DNA of 64,000 nt from Halarcobacter anaerophilus (lineage in GTDB: Bacteria; Campylobacterota; Campylobacteria; Campylobacterales; Arcobacteraceae): NCBI RefSeq assembly GCF_006459125.1, contig NZ_CP041070.1:1178001-1242000 (forward strand), given 5' to 3'. Within the stretch, counting starts at the first letter, position 1. Each line of letters starts with the position of its first letter. The notes under the pieces are model-generated. The model searched no databases. It had not been told where the DNA came from and saw only the letters and a list, made by a program, of their open reading frames with translations. The translations under genes and the position numbers were made by a program. Below are positions 18,797 to 27,431 of this stretch, piece by piece.

Positions 18797-19231
18797 CTAA
18801 GAATCTGTTTTTGCTAATAATGCTTTCATCAGTTCAGCTTTGGATTGTAATTCATAACCCATATCTTTTATCCAGTCATTTATTACTTCTTTTTTATACT
18901 CTAATTCTCTTTGTTTATAAGCTTCAGCTTCTGCTTTTTCATCCCAATTCCCATCTTCATCTAAAAATAAATCTTTAGTATAAACATCTTCTAAAATGAT
19001 TTTAGTAGGTACTTGATTATTGTTTTCATCCAACCTATAGCCGTCAAGTTGTACATATCCTGGAGATGGTGGAGTATAAGCTTCTCTACTTATTTCTTTG
19101 AGAGTATCATTAAAACTTGATAATTCCTCAGGTGTATTAATCTTTTCAAGGTTAATAGAATTATCTGAATTGATGTGTGTACTAAAAAAACCAATATCAA
19201 AATTATCTACTATTTCACTAATTGAGGACAT
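18797..19231 (-). CDS. Hypothetical acidic cytoplasmic protein
   Basis: 144 residues, rich in Asp/Glu and Asn. A central SPGYVQLDGYRLDENNNQVP segment and a C-terminal helix ending MKALLAKTDS can be seen. No signal peptide or membrane helix. The 'GYRLDENNNQ.P..I.LEDVYTKD' stretch could be one strand-turn-strand repeat of an unknown fold. AAGGAGATT is placed well before the ATG on the minus strand. I do not recognise it. Confidence 0.6.
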   Translation of the reverse strand: MSSISEIVDNFDIGFFSTHINSDNSINLEKINTPEELSSFNDTLKEISREAYTPPSPGYVQLDGYRLDENNNQVPTKIILEDVYTKDLFLDEDGNWDEKAEAEAYKQRELEYKKEVINDWIKDMGYELQSKAELMKALLAKTDS

Positions 19232-19401
19232 AAGAATCTCCTTGAATATTTTGTGATAAAAAATATTATATCATAAAAAATATTTAAAAAATAAAAAGGA
19301 AAATCATCTTTTTTCTAAAGAGGGATTTGTTAGATGTTTTATCAGAATAAAATTATTATCCTAAAGTTGATTTTAAGTATTATATTCCAAAAGGTAAAAA
19401 A

Positions 19402-20082
19402 ATGATTCTACAAAACGTTGTACCTTGGGGAAGAAACTTTGAAGAATACAAAGCCATGTTTTCTCTTAATACAACTGATCTTTCCTCTTCTATACTCGGC
19501 TGTGCCGATGGTCCATCAAGTTTCAATGCCGAAGCCACAAAGAAAAATATTTCAGTTATTTCCTTTGATCCTATTTTTCAATTTACAAAAAATGAAATAA
19601 AACAAAGGATTTTAGATACTGCCGAAACTGTTATGAAAGAGGTAGAACAAAATAAGGGAACCTATATTTGGAAAAATATTAGTTCCGTTAATGAGTTAAA
19701 AAATGTACGTATTTTAGCTATGACAAAATTTCTTGAAGATTATGAAGCAGGTAAAAAAGAAGGACGTTATATAGAAGGTTCACTGCCAAATCTACCCTTT
19801 GAAAAAAAGAGTTTCAATCTTGTTCTTTGTTCTCATTTTTTATTTTTATACAGCGAACATCTTGATTTGGATTTTCATTTAAATGCTGTTTTGGAGATGT
19901 GCAGTGTAGGAAATGAAGTTAGAATTTTCCCGCTGCTTGATCTTAAAGGAAACAGATCGGAATATTTAAAACCGCTAACAGAACACTTGAAAAAAGCTGG
20001 ATATCAGTATAAAGTAGAAATTGTTGATTATGAGTTCCAAAAAGGCGGTAATGAAATGTTGAGGATTAAAAGTATAAAATAA
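19402..20082 (+). CDS. SAM-dependent methyltransferase-like protein
   Basis: 226 residues. A class I methyltransferase pattern is visible. Motif I is SILGCADGPSSFNAEA (G-x-A-D-G-P in place of the usual GxGxG), then the acidic end of strand 2 (VISFDPIFQF), and the late strand SFNLVLCSHFLFLYSEH. This degenerate motif I (CADGPSSF) is typical of a small bacterial group annotated simply as SAM methyltransferase. Substrate unknown. It precedes an ABM-domain gene by 24 bp, so the two may form an operon. Confidence 0.7.
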   Translation: MILQNVVPWGRNFEEYKAMFSLNTTDLSSSILGCADGPSSFNAEATKKNISVISFDPIFQFTKNEIKQRILDTAETVMKEVEQNKGTYIWKNISSVNELKNVRILAMTKFLEDYEAGKKEGRYIEGSLPNLPFEKKSFNLVLCSHFLFLYSEHLDLDFHLNAVLEMCSVGNEVRIFPLLDLKGNRSEYLKPLTEHLKKAGYQYKVEIVDYEFQKGGNEMLRIKSIK

Positions 20083-20106
20083 ATAAAAAGAACTAAGGAG
20101 TTTATA

Positions 20107-20403
20107 TTGATTCGGGTAGTTTATCATTGGAAAGTAAAAGAAGAGAGTTTTAAGAGTTTTCAAAAAGCATGGAGTTTTACTACAAACAAAATTCATGAAA
20201 CTATACCTGGTGCTTTAGGAAGTTTTATGCTTCGTAGTCCGGAAAATAAAACTGAAGTGATTACTGTAGCAAGATGGGATTCAATGGAGAGTTGGGAATC
20301 TTTTTGGGGGTATGAAAATCCAGAAGAAATGGCGGATATGAGAAAGATAGGAGAGCGAGTCTCTGTTACGGTATATGAAGAAATTGATGATTTTACTCAT
20401 TGA
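20107..20403 (+). CDS. Antibiotic-biosynthesis-monooxygenase (ABM) domain protein
   Basis: 98 residues forming one dimeric ferredoxin-like ABM domain: IRVVYHWKVKEESFKSFQKAW, then GALGSFMLRS and TEVITVARWDSMESWESFW. The start is TTG at 20107, preceded by AAGGAGTTTATA; the next ATGs lie within the domain. ABM proteins range from heme- or quinol-monooxygenases to binding proteins, and the residues for heme degradation are not evident. Follows the methyltransferase gene and precedes a LysE exporter. Confidence 0.8.
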   Translation: MIRVVYHWKVKEESFKSFQKAWSFTTNKIHETIPGALGSFMLRSPENKTEVITVARWDSMESWESFWGYENPEEMADMRKIGERVSVTVYEEIDDFTH

Positions 20404-20442
20404 TAAATGATTATAATACTTAAATAAAAAGGAATTTTTCAA

Positions 20443-21060
20443 ATGGTATCAATAGAATTTTTATTTACCTCTTTAATTGTAGTGCTTATTCCTGGAACAG
20501 GAGTTTTATATACAGTTTCAACTGGACTTTTTTTGGGTAAACGTGCTAGTTTATTTGCTGCTTTAGGGTGTACATTGGGTATCCTTCCATCTTTACTTGC
20601 GAGTGTATTGGGTTTAGCTGCTATTTTTCACACTAGTGCATTGCTATTTCAAGCGGTAAAATATTTAGGTGCAGCATATTTACTTTATTTGGCATGGATG
20701 ATGTGGCGTTCTTCTTCTCCTTTGGTTTTAGACAAAGATCAGACTCAATCAAAGAATAGTAGCATAGCTTTTAGAGGTTTTATAATTAATATTCTTAATC
20801 CTAAATTGTCTATTTTCTTTTTGGCATATTTACCTCAGTTTATTTCTCCTGAATCAGAGCAACCACTCCTTGGTATGTTACTTTTAGGCGGAGTGTTTAT
20901 GCTTATGACCTTTGGTGTTTTTACAGTTTACGGTTTTGTGTCAAGTATTTTTAGTGAACTTCTGGTACATTCAAAAAAAGTTAGTACGGTTATTCAAAAA
21001 ATCTTTGCAGGCAGTTTTGCGGCACTTGGTTTAAAACTTGCTTTTAGTGAAAGAGGATAA
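20443..21060 (+). CDS. LysE/RhtB-family amino-acid exporter
   Basis: 205 residues with six predicted membrane helices. Family marks: IPGTGVLYTVSTGLFLGKRAS in helix 1-loop (variant of the PGP motif), KYLGAAYLLYLAWMMWRS, and GFIINILNPKLSIFFLAYLPQFI, the classic N-P-K motif. LysE/RhtB proteins export amino acids or similar small solutes across the inner membrane. AAAGGAAT precedes the ATG. A second, diverged LysE-type gene lies near 43.8 kb. Confidence 0.88.
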   Translation: MVSIEFLFTSLIVVLIPGTGVLYTVSTGLFLGKRASLFAALGCTLGILPSLLASVLGLAAIFHTSALLFQAVKYLGAAYLLYLAWMMWRSSSPLVLDKDQTQSKNSSIAFRGFIINILNPKLSIFFLAYLPQFISPESEQPLLGMLLLGGVFMLMTFGVFTVYGFVSSIFSELLVHSKKVSTVIQKIFAGSFAALGLKLAFSERG

Positions 21061-21085
21061 AAGATTGACTAATGTATAATTTAAA

Positions 21086-21433
21086 ATGAAAATAGAACTA
21101 TTTTATGATAAAGAGTGTCCTTTTTGTAAATTTTATGCAAACTATATAAAGTTAAAAGAAAGCCATAATCTTATACTTGTAAATGCAAGAGAAGATAAAC
21201 AATCTATTGAAGAGCTTAGTAAACTTGGGTTTAATATAAACGACGGATTTATCATAAGAGTAGATGCAAGTAAAATTTATCAAGGCTCGGATGCAATAAT
21301 TTTTTTAAATAGACTCTCCCAAAAAAAGATATATTTTAAAGATAATAAATTTTTTAGAAATTTTGTATATCCTTTTATCAAACAGATAAGAAAAATCGTT
21401 CTTTTCTGTTTACTTAAAAATAGTAAACTATAA
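21086..21433 (+). CDS. DCC-family (DUF393) thiol-disulfide oxidoreductase-like protein
   Basis: 115 residues with a thioredoxin-like start, IELFYDKECPFCKFYANYI, carrying the D-x-x-C-P-x-C motif of the DUF393 family. In the usual family the motif is DGxCxxC; here it is DKECPFC. Later the segments LILVNAREDKQ and IYQGSDAIIFLNRLS match the family. Probably a cytoplasmic thiol-redox protein of unknown partner. The C-terminus is basic and hydrophobic. Weak ribosome-binding site. 25 bp after lysE. Confidence 0.72.
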   Translation: MKIELFYDKECPFCKFYANYIKLKESHNLILVNAREDKQSIEELSKLGFNINDGFIIRVDASKIYQGSDAIIFLNRLSQKKIYFKDNKFFRNFVYPFIKQIRKIVLFCLLKNSKL

Positions 21434-21501
21434 ATATCTATTTATACTAATCTAACTTTTTTAATAGTAGTATTTATTAACTAAATAAGAATGGAAATAA
21501 A

Positions 21502-21798
21502 ATGTTAAAAAACAAAAAACTTATTTTAAAAGTTATGTATTACTATAATCTAATAAAAGCAAAAAAGATTGATAATTATTTACTAATTATCGGTATCTTA
21601 GGCGTTGTTATAGGTTTATATTTTTCTATTCCAATTATAAATAAAATATTTGCATGGTTTATTTTATTTGGTATTTGTATAAAACTATATGACTTTTCAG
21701 AAGAGATAGAAAGAAATATTATCCCTTATGATTTCAATAGATTACTACCTCCACCCAAAAAGAAAAGTGATAAAACTAATAGTAAAGAAAATAGTTAG
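21502..21798 (+). CDS. Small membrane protein, unknown function
   Basis: 98 residues. Basic N-terminus, two hydrophobic helices (about 26-43, LLIIGILGVVIGLYFSIP, and 48-62, IFAWFILFGICIKLY), then a basic, proline-containing tail (RLLPPPKKKSDKTNSKENS). Positive ends suggest both termini are cytoplasmic. No named family. ATG preceded by AATGGAAAT. Confidence 0.55.
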   Translation: MLKNKKLILKVMYYYNLIKAKKIDNYLLIIGILGVVIGLYFSIPIINKIFAWFILFGICIKLYDFSEEIERNIIPYDFNRLLPPPKKKSDKTNSKENS

Positions 21799-21841
21799 AT
21801 TCCCTTTTTCCTCTTCTTTTTTTTAATTTTTTAAAACAAAT

Positions 21842-23617
21842 TTATTTTCTAAATGTTTTTAATTTTGCATTCCATCCATTTTTATCATAGCCATCTTTGT
21901 CATAACCGTACTTGTCAAATTCTCTTACATCTACTCTTTCAAGAACAAGAGCTTCTTTCATAATTGGTTTTTTAGGTTTATCTAGGTCTAACAATTTCTC
22001 TCTTGCAGAACGAAAATAGTAAGTCTCTATTTTGTTAGGTTTTTGAATATCCCCATATACTTTTTTACCTACAAGTTTAAAACCATCTTTTTCTTTTATG
22101 TATGAAAGATCATTATAGTAGCTTCTATTATATAAGTTGTTTTTTAATTGTGAATCAAATTTTACTATATCCATAGAATGGTATTTTTTTTCTATTTTCT
22201 TTTTAACAAATTTTTTTAGATGGGGATTCCATCCATCTTTATCTGTTCCATCTTTACTTATTTTATTTATATCAAAGCCTTCAATATCATATTTAGTTTT
22301 TGTTAATTTATTTATGCCGTTTTTATCCCAATTTTCATAGTCAAATCCCTCTGTATCATACTTTGAATCAGTAAGTATATTGTATCCTTGAGCATCAAAT
22401 CCAAATCTATTAGAACCATACATAGTTCTCCATTTTGAATCTAGCTCATCATTGTTATAATATTTTTTTAGTTTATCAAAGCAGAGATTTCCCACTTGAA
22501 TCATATATTTTTTGTAGATTCTATTTTCATTTGAATATGAAAGTTCCAAAAAGTAACTTTTATTTTTTTCTCCACAAGTCATGAAATTAATACCGTCTAT
22601 TACGTCTATATGGCATTTATTATTAAAATGTTCTAATATCTGTGTTTTATAGGTATTTTTGAAAGCTACGTTTTTATCATATTTTGAACCGCCTGCTTCA
22701 CTACTTGAGATAACTGGACAAGTGCTGTTTTTAAGAGTAAATACTGTCTGCTTTTGTGTGGCATTTAACATTGATAATCTTTGAGAATTAAAATCTTTTT
22801 TTGCATTAATAAAAGATAATTTTCCTAAACATAAAGCATTAGACTTTTTTGAATACCCTATAGCTAGTCTATCTTTTATGTTACAATTAATAGATGATAA
22901 AAATCTCATACTATCACTTTGATATTTGGCATTGTTAGCTTTTCTTTTTTTTTCTCGATTTTTTTTGTATTTTTCTTGATTTTTAATTATGGCACTATTT
23001 ATATCCATAACTTTTTGTGGGAAAAGTCCAGTTTTTTCAAAACTTTTTGAAAGCTTTTCATTAAAATAATGATTTACATTTTTATCGTTTGTAGTAGGAT
23101 TTTTTTTATAATCCCAAGTTATGATATCTCTCCATACTATCTTTTTATCAGTTTTCTTAGTGAACGAAGTGATTTTATCAACTTTTCTTTTTGTATCCCA
23201 ATTTTTTGTAAGCTCCTTAGAATCAATTAATGTTATTTCATAGTCAACTACAGTTGGTTCACAAAGATTAGTATTCTCTGAATAGTATCGAATGGGTTCA
23301 ATAGTCATTATATAGTCAGTTTTTTCTCCAAAGTTAATATGCTCTATATTTCTAGCGGTTAATTCACCAAGAATACCACTTTTATTTAATATTGAACTCA
23401 AAAGTTCATCACTATTGGTTTTACATTTTTCTTTCATATATTCAAGTGTATGATTTTTATTGTTTCTAAACTCTATTTTTAAACCTGATTTCATAGCAAT
23501 TACTGATACTTTGGAAATGGGTCCTTTTACATTTTTATCTAAGTATGGTTGGTGGTTTACACTACACGCACTAAATACCAGTGCAACAATAAGTATTAGT
23601 AATTGTTTGATTTTCAT
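21842..23617 (-). CDS. Large lipoprotein with C-terminal DxxGYDxxG-type repeats
   Basis: 591 residues. A lipoprotein signal (MKIKQLLILIVALVFSACS, lipobox FSAC, Cys18) anchors it to a membrane. The N-terminal half (about 20-230) has no recognised domain. A cysteine-containing middle follows. From about residue 400 a degenerate repeat appears: FGFDAQGYNILTDSKYDTEG, then YENWDKNGINKLTKTKYDIEG, DINKISKDGTDKDGWNPHLK, and at the very end EFDKYGYDKDGYDKNGWN followed by AKLKTFRK. The repeats have D-x-x-G-[YFW] cores in a spacing like EF-hand-like or 'GWN' repeats in other surface lipoproteins. Function unknown; the Asp-rich turns may bind calcium, which is inference only. Confidence 0.78.
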   Translation of the reverse strand: MKIKQLLILIVALVFSACSVNHQPYLDKNVKGPISKVSVIAMKSGLKIEFRNNKNHTLEYMKEKCKTNSDELLSSILNKSGILGELTARNIEHINFGEKTDYIMTIEPIRYYSENTNLCEPTVVDYEITLIDSKELTKNWDTKRKVDKITSFTKKTDKKIVWRDIITWDYKKNPTTNDKNVNHYFNEKLSKSFEKTGLFPQKVMDINSAIIKNQEKYKKNREKKRKANNAKYQSDSMRFLSSINCNIKDRLAIGYSKKSNALCLGKLSFINAKKDFNSQRLSMLNATQKQTVFTLKNSTCPVISSSEAGGSKYDKNVAFKNTYKTQILEHFNNKCHIDVIDGINFMTCGEKNKSYFLELSYSNENRIYKKYMIQVGNLCFDKLKKYYNNDELDSKWRTMYGSNRFGFDAQGYNILTDSKYDTEGFDYENWDKNGINKLTKTKYDIEGFDINKISKDGTDKDGWNPHLKKFVKKKIEKKYHSMDIVKFDSQLKNNLYNRSYYNDLSYIKEKDGFKLVGKKVYGDIQKPNKIETYYFRSAREKLLDLDKPKKPIMKEALVLERVDVREFDKYGYDKDGYDKNGWNAKLKTFRK

Positions 23618-23780
23618 CTTTTCTCCTCTATTAACATAATATTGTACATGATAAATTATTAAAAATAATTTTAAGATATTTAATATTTATTATTGTTGAT
23701 ATTTTAGTGGTTATTCTAAATTTATATTAAAATAAGATATAATAATATTATTTATTTTTAAACTAAGAAAGGAAATATAA

Positions 23781-24374
23781 ATGAATAAAAAATTAATTGA
23801 TTTATTTTGTATTACAATACTCGCACTTGTAACCACAATTATATTGTACCTATCCTTTAAGGATTTAAATGTTGCAAAGATAACAACAACAGGCTCTCAA
23901 ATGATAGAACTTGGAGGACCAGTTGCTGCATTTTTTATTATCTTTTATGCTATTTTCAGAATTTATAATCACATAGGTACAAGTAATTTAGAAAAAAAAT
24001 TACAAAAATTGAAGGGTACTTGGAAAGTAGAATCTAAATCTACAAGTACAAATAAAAAAGCTGAGTCAGAAACAACAATAAAATTTGAAGAAGGTCAGCT
24101 TATCTTTGGTGGAGGTGAATTCAAAGAAATTGGGAAGAAAACGAATAATGAAATAATTGGAAGATGGAGTGTTGATATTGCAGTTTCTGATGGTAAATCA
24201 GTCAATTATTTTTATACTCTTCACGATGATTCAGATGGGCATAATCATCCATGGAAGGGAATAGTTCAAATGGATTTTGCAGAACATCCTTCTCCCACTC
24301 TTTCCGGTACTTGGCAAGTAATAGGAGAAACAGAATATAATAGCGGACAAATTATTATGAGAAAAAAGATATAA
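23781..24374 (+). CDS. Membrane-anchored protein with a beta-rich lipocalin-like C-terminal domain
   Basis: 197 residues. Two hydrophobic helices near 8-26 and 46-62, then a coiled start (SNLEKKLQKLKGTWKVESKS) and a beta-rich domain of about 110 residues. The domain has repeated G-x-W strands (KGTWKVES, IGRWSVDIA, SGTWQVIG). That W-x-V pattern suggests a small beta-barrel of lipocalin-like type facing one side of the membrane. AAAGGAAAT precedes the ATG. I do not know a named family for the whole protein. Confidence 0.65.
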   Translation: MNKKLIDLFCITILALVTTIILYLSFKDLNVAKITTTGSQMIELGGPVAAFFIIFYAIFRIYNHIGTSNLEKKLQKLKGTWKVESKSTSTNKKAESETTIKFEEGQLIFGGGEFKEIGKKTNNEIIGRWSVDIAVSDGKSVNYFYTLHDDSDGHNHPWKGIVQMDFAEHPSPTLSGTWQVIGETEYNSGQIIMRKKI

Positions 24375-24561
24375 ACAAAACTTAATAATTAAAATAATTT
24401 GAGTAGTTTTTTCTTTTTAATTAAAAAATAAAATTGCCTGACGATATTGGAATGTAAACAATTTATAAATAGCATAATCTTTTAGTCTAAAAGAGTTAAA
24501 ATTATAAACTTAAGAATTAAATTTTATAAATTTTTCTCACTTAATAAGAAAAGGATAGATT

Positions 24562-24996
24562 ATGCCAAAAAGTTTTGAGTTTATAAATGTCGGAAAATTT
24601 GAAGATATTAAAGATAAACAATATATTTTACCTGACTCTAAAAAAGTATTAGAAGGAAAAGTATTTTTAAATGAATTGATGGATTTAACAGGAAGTGAAA
24701 TATCTTTAAACAGTTTTGCCCCAGGTCAATATTTTCCTTTTGATCATAAACATAAAAAAAATGAAGAGCTTTTTATTATATTAAAAGGTGAGGGTGAGTT
24801 TGAAATTGACGGTAAAAAAATGGATATAAAAGAGGGAAGTATTATAAAAGTAAATCCAAATGAAGTTAGAAATATCTGCAATACTTCAAAAGATACAAAT
24901 ATGTTATATATAGTTATTCAAACAATAGAAAACAGTATGAATAGTAAAAAACCTACGGAAGACGGTATAAGTGTAGTTGAACGTACAAAATGGTAA
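24562..24996 (+). CDS. Cupin-domain protein
   Basis: 144 residues with a single cupin barrel. The conserved motif-1 region is FPFDHKHKKNEELFIILKGEGEFEIDG (H-x-H...E...G) and motif 2 is GSIIKVNPNEVRNICNTSKD. In motif 2 the usual H is replaced by R-N, so the metal site may be altered (H, H and E remain). Probably an isomerase- or sensor-like small protein of unknown substrate. AAAGGATAG precedes the start. Confidence 0.78.
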   Translation: MPKSFEFINVGKFEDIKDKQYILPDSKKVLEGKVFLNELMDLTGSEISLNSFAPGQYFPFDHKHKKNEELFIILKGEGEFEIDGKKMDIKEGSIIKVNPNEVRNICNTSKDTNMLYIVIQTIENSMNSKKPTEDGISVVERTKW

Positions 24997-25058
24997 AAAA
25001 TTATTTTTATTAAAATTTATTCTAAGGTTTGAAATATTTTGCAAGAGAAAGGATATTT

Positions 25059-25535
25059 ATGGAACTTTCGACTATATTAAGTTCAGCCGTCACGGCTGGA
25101 TTGGTTGCTGCTATAGTTGCATTATTTACATCAGAGAGAAAAATTTTAATAGAAAATGTCACTCAGCAGCGCCAACATTGGAGAGAAAAGATTCGAGAAT
25201 TATCTTTGCAAATTCAAGCTTCTTATCAAAATCAAGATCAAGAAGCTCTTCGCAGACACTATATTGAAATGCAACTATATTTAAATCCTAATGATGAAGA
25301 TGATAATGATATTCTTAATACTATTTGGAAAATGATTGAAACAAAAAAGGTAGAAAATTTAGATATTGTTTTAGGTGAAAAATTGGCATTACGTCTTAGA
25401 TATGATTGGGCAGAGGCAAAAAAAGAAGCAAGGTATATATCTTATTTAAGACCCAAAGAGTATCGAGTCTCTTATAATCAATTTAAGTTAAAACGTAAGG
25501 CAAACAACTTACCTGAAAGTATTTTTTCTAAATAG
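25059..25535 (+). CDS. Single-pass membrane-anchored hypothetical protein
   Basis: 158 residues from the ATG at 25059, which has AAAGGA six bases upstream; an in-frame TTG at 25029 would add ten residues but has no ribosome-binding site. One N-terminal helix (ILSSAVTAGLVAAIVALFT) is followed by a cytoplasmic helical domain with REKIRELSLQIQASYQNQDQ and NPNDEDDNDILNTIWKMIET. This layout (TM helix, then a QRxxWREKIREL helix) recurs in small membrane proteins next to defence genes, but I cannot assign a role. Confidence 0.65.
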   Translation: MELSTILSSAVTAGLVAAIVALFTSERKILIENVTQQRQHWREKIRELSLQIQASYQNQDQEALRRHYIEMQLYLNPNDEDDNDILNTIWKMIETKKVENLDIVLGEKLALRLRYDWAEAKKEARYISYLRPKEYRVSYNQFKLKRKANNLPESIFSK

Positions 25536-25611
25536 CTATAAATAAAAAGAGATAACCTTACAATCTGCAATATTTCCTTTTACCTTAAATTTATTTAGCT
25601 AATATTCGTTT

Positions 25612-27417
25612 ATGGATTTAACAAAAGAGCAAAAAGAGATTGTAAAAGCTGTAGGAAAATATAAAAATATAAAAATCAATGCTTTTGCAGGTACGGGAAA
25701 AACTACTACTTTAAGATATGTTGCAAAAGAGTATAAAGACAGAAAAATTCTTTATCTGGCTTTTAACAGTGCTATTAAAAATGAAGCAAGTTCAAGTTTC
25801 CCTAATAATACTTATGTAAAAACAACTCACGGCTTGGCATATTCTGCAATCAAAAAATATACGAATATAGATTTAAACACTTTGAGAAATTATCGTGCTA
25901 TTGATATTTCAAATGAGTTTGAAATACCTTATGAAAAGGCATTAAGCGCTTTAAAAATTTTTGAGAATTTTTGCAACAATACGCAAGATAAAATAAGTGA
26001 AGAGGATACTGAACATAAAACTGCAAAAAAGATGTTTGAACATATGTTAATAGGTGTTTTAAAACCGACTCACAGTTTCTATTTAAAGTACTATTATCTT
26101 CTTATTTCAAAAGAGCAGATTCCCCAATATCAGTATGATATTATTATGCTTGATGAAGCTCAGGATACAAATGAAGTTACCTTGGGAATTTTTAACTGCT
26201 TAAATTCAAAAATCAAAATTTATGTAGGAGACAGACATCAGCAAATCTACTCTTTTAGAGGAAGTAAAAATGCTCTTGATAAAATCTCTTGTGATAAACA
26301 ACTCTATTTATCTCAAAGTTTCAGGTTTAATGAGACAATCGCAAATTATGCAAATATTTTACTTAGAAATTTTAAAAATGAACAAGTAGATATAAAATCT
26401 TATAAAAATAGTACAGAGATAAAAAGTTTCGGCTATATTTCAAGAACAAATGCCCAACTAATTTGCATAATATCAAACAGAATAGAACAGAGAAAACCTT
26501 TTGTAACTATAAGAAATCCCGAAGAAATTTTTTCTTTAAGTATTGAAATATACTATTTATTAAATAACGAACATGACCAAATAAGAAAAAATCCTTTTTT
26601 AAAAAGTTTCAAAGATGAAGAGGAATTGGCAGATTATGCAAAGCAGACAGATGATTTTGAATTAAGAACAGCATTAAAAGTAGTAAAAGAGTACCAAGAA
26701 AGAATATTCGAGTTTAAGGAAATTGCAATTAAGTTTTATAAGGCTTGGCAAAACAGAAAGTCTAATAATTTTGAAAAAAGATTAGAAGAGATTCTTTTTT
26801 TAACAACTGCTCACACCGCAAAAGGTTTAGAATGGGATAGTGTGATTGTAGCAGATGATTTTCCAAATTTTGCAGATTTGATTATTGATATGGGATATAC
26901 AACTCTACAGCAGTATCAAAAAGAGTTAAAAAAGCTGAGTAATCAAGAACTTGTTGATGAATTTAATCTTTTTTATGTAGCTCTTACCAGAGCAAAAAGC
27001 AAACTTGTAAAAGACAGTGAAAATTTCCACTATTTGATGAGCCCCAAATTAGAACAACTAATAAATAAAAAAATATCGGATATTAATGAAGAGTTTGAAA
27101 AAAATGATGAAAAAATAGTTTTCTCAAAAATGGATAGTGAAGAGTTACAACAAATAAAAGAGAATAAGAATATAGAGAATAAAAAAGCAAGAAAAAGCGG
27201 TTTAAAATGGAAGTTAGAAGATAAGATAAAACTAAAAAGTCTTTTTAAAAAAAATCTCAATATTAATATTATAGCTTCAAAATTAGAAAGAACGCCAAGT
27301 GCAATTTTAGGAGAATTATTAAAAAGTGAAATTATAAATAAAGAAGAACAAAATACTTTATACAGACTGCTTAAAAACAATCAAAAAGCAAGTAAAAGTG
27401 TGTTGAATCAAACTTGA
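25612..27417 (+). CDS. Superfamily 1 UvrD/Rep-like helicase with C-terminal HTH-like tail
   Basis: 601 residues. Motif I is NAFAGTGKTTTL (about 24-35). Motif II is IIMLDEAQDTNEV. Motif III is KIYVGDRHQQIYSFRGS, and motif VI sits in FNLFYVALTRAKSKLV. This is the short F-box-DNA-helicase-like branch of UvrD proteins rather than UvrD, PcrA or RecB proper, since the 1B/2B insertions are small. The last 60 residues (KWKLEDKIKLKSLFKKNLNI and then RTPSAILGELLK) look like a helix-turn-helix or SANT-like module. It ends in a shared terminator, convergent with the efflux genes. Probably DNA repair or defence; the partner is unknown. Confidence 0.82.
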   Translation: MDLTKEQKEIVKAVGKYKNIKINAFAGTGKTTTLRYVAKEYKDRKILYLAFNSAIKNEASSSFPNNTYVKTTHGLAYSAIKKYTNIDLNTLRNYRAIDISNEFEIPYEKALSALKIFENFCNNTQDKISEEDTEHKTAKKMFEHMLIGVLKPTHSFYLKYYYLLISKEQIPQYQYDIIMLDEAQDTNEVTLGIFNCLNSKIKIYVGDRHQQIYSFRGSKNALDKISCDKQLYLSQSFRFNETIANYANILLRNFKNEQVDIKSYKNSTEIKSFGYISRTNAQLICIISNRIEQRKPFVTIRNPEEIFSLSIEIYYLLNNEHDQIRKNPFLKSFKDEEELADYAKQTDDFELRTALKVVKEYQERIFEFKEIAIKFYKAWQNRKSNNFEKRLEEILFLTTAHTAKGLEWDSVIVADDFPNFADLIIDMGYTTLQQYQKELKKLSNQELVDEFNLFYVALTRAKSKLVKDSENFHYLMSPKLEQLINKKISDINEEFEKNDEKIVFSKMDSEELQQIKENKNIENKKARKSGLKWKLEDKIKLKSLFKKNLNINIIASKLERTPSAILGELLKSEIINKEEQNTLYRLLKNNQKASKSVLNQT

Positions 27418-27431
27418 TTTTTTACACTTTT
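27394..27431. terminator. Two-tier bidirectional terminator between the helicase and the efflux operon
   Basis: AAAAGTGT (27394-27401) pairs with ACACTTTT (27424-27431), and inside that AATCAA (27406-27411) pairs with TTGATT (27414-27419). Both genes end within the hairpin, and T runs flank it on both strands. Confidence 0.75.
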
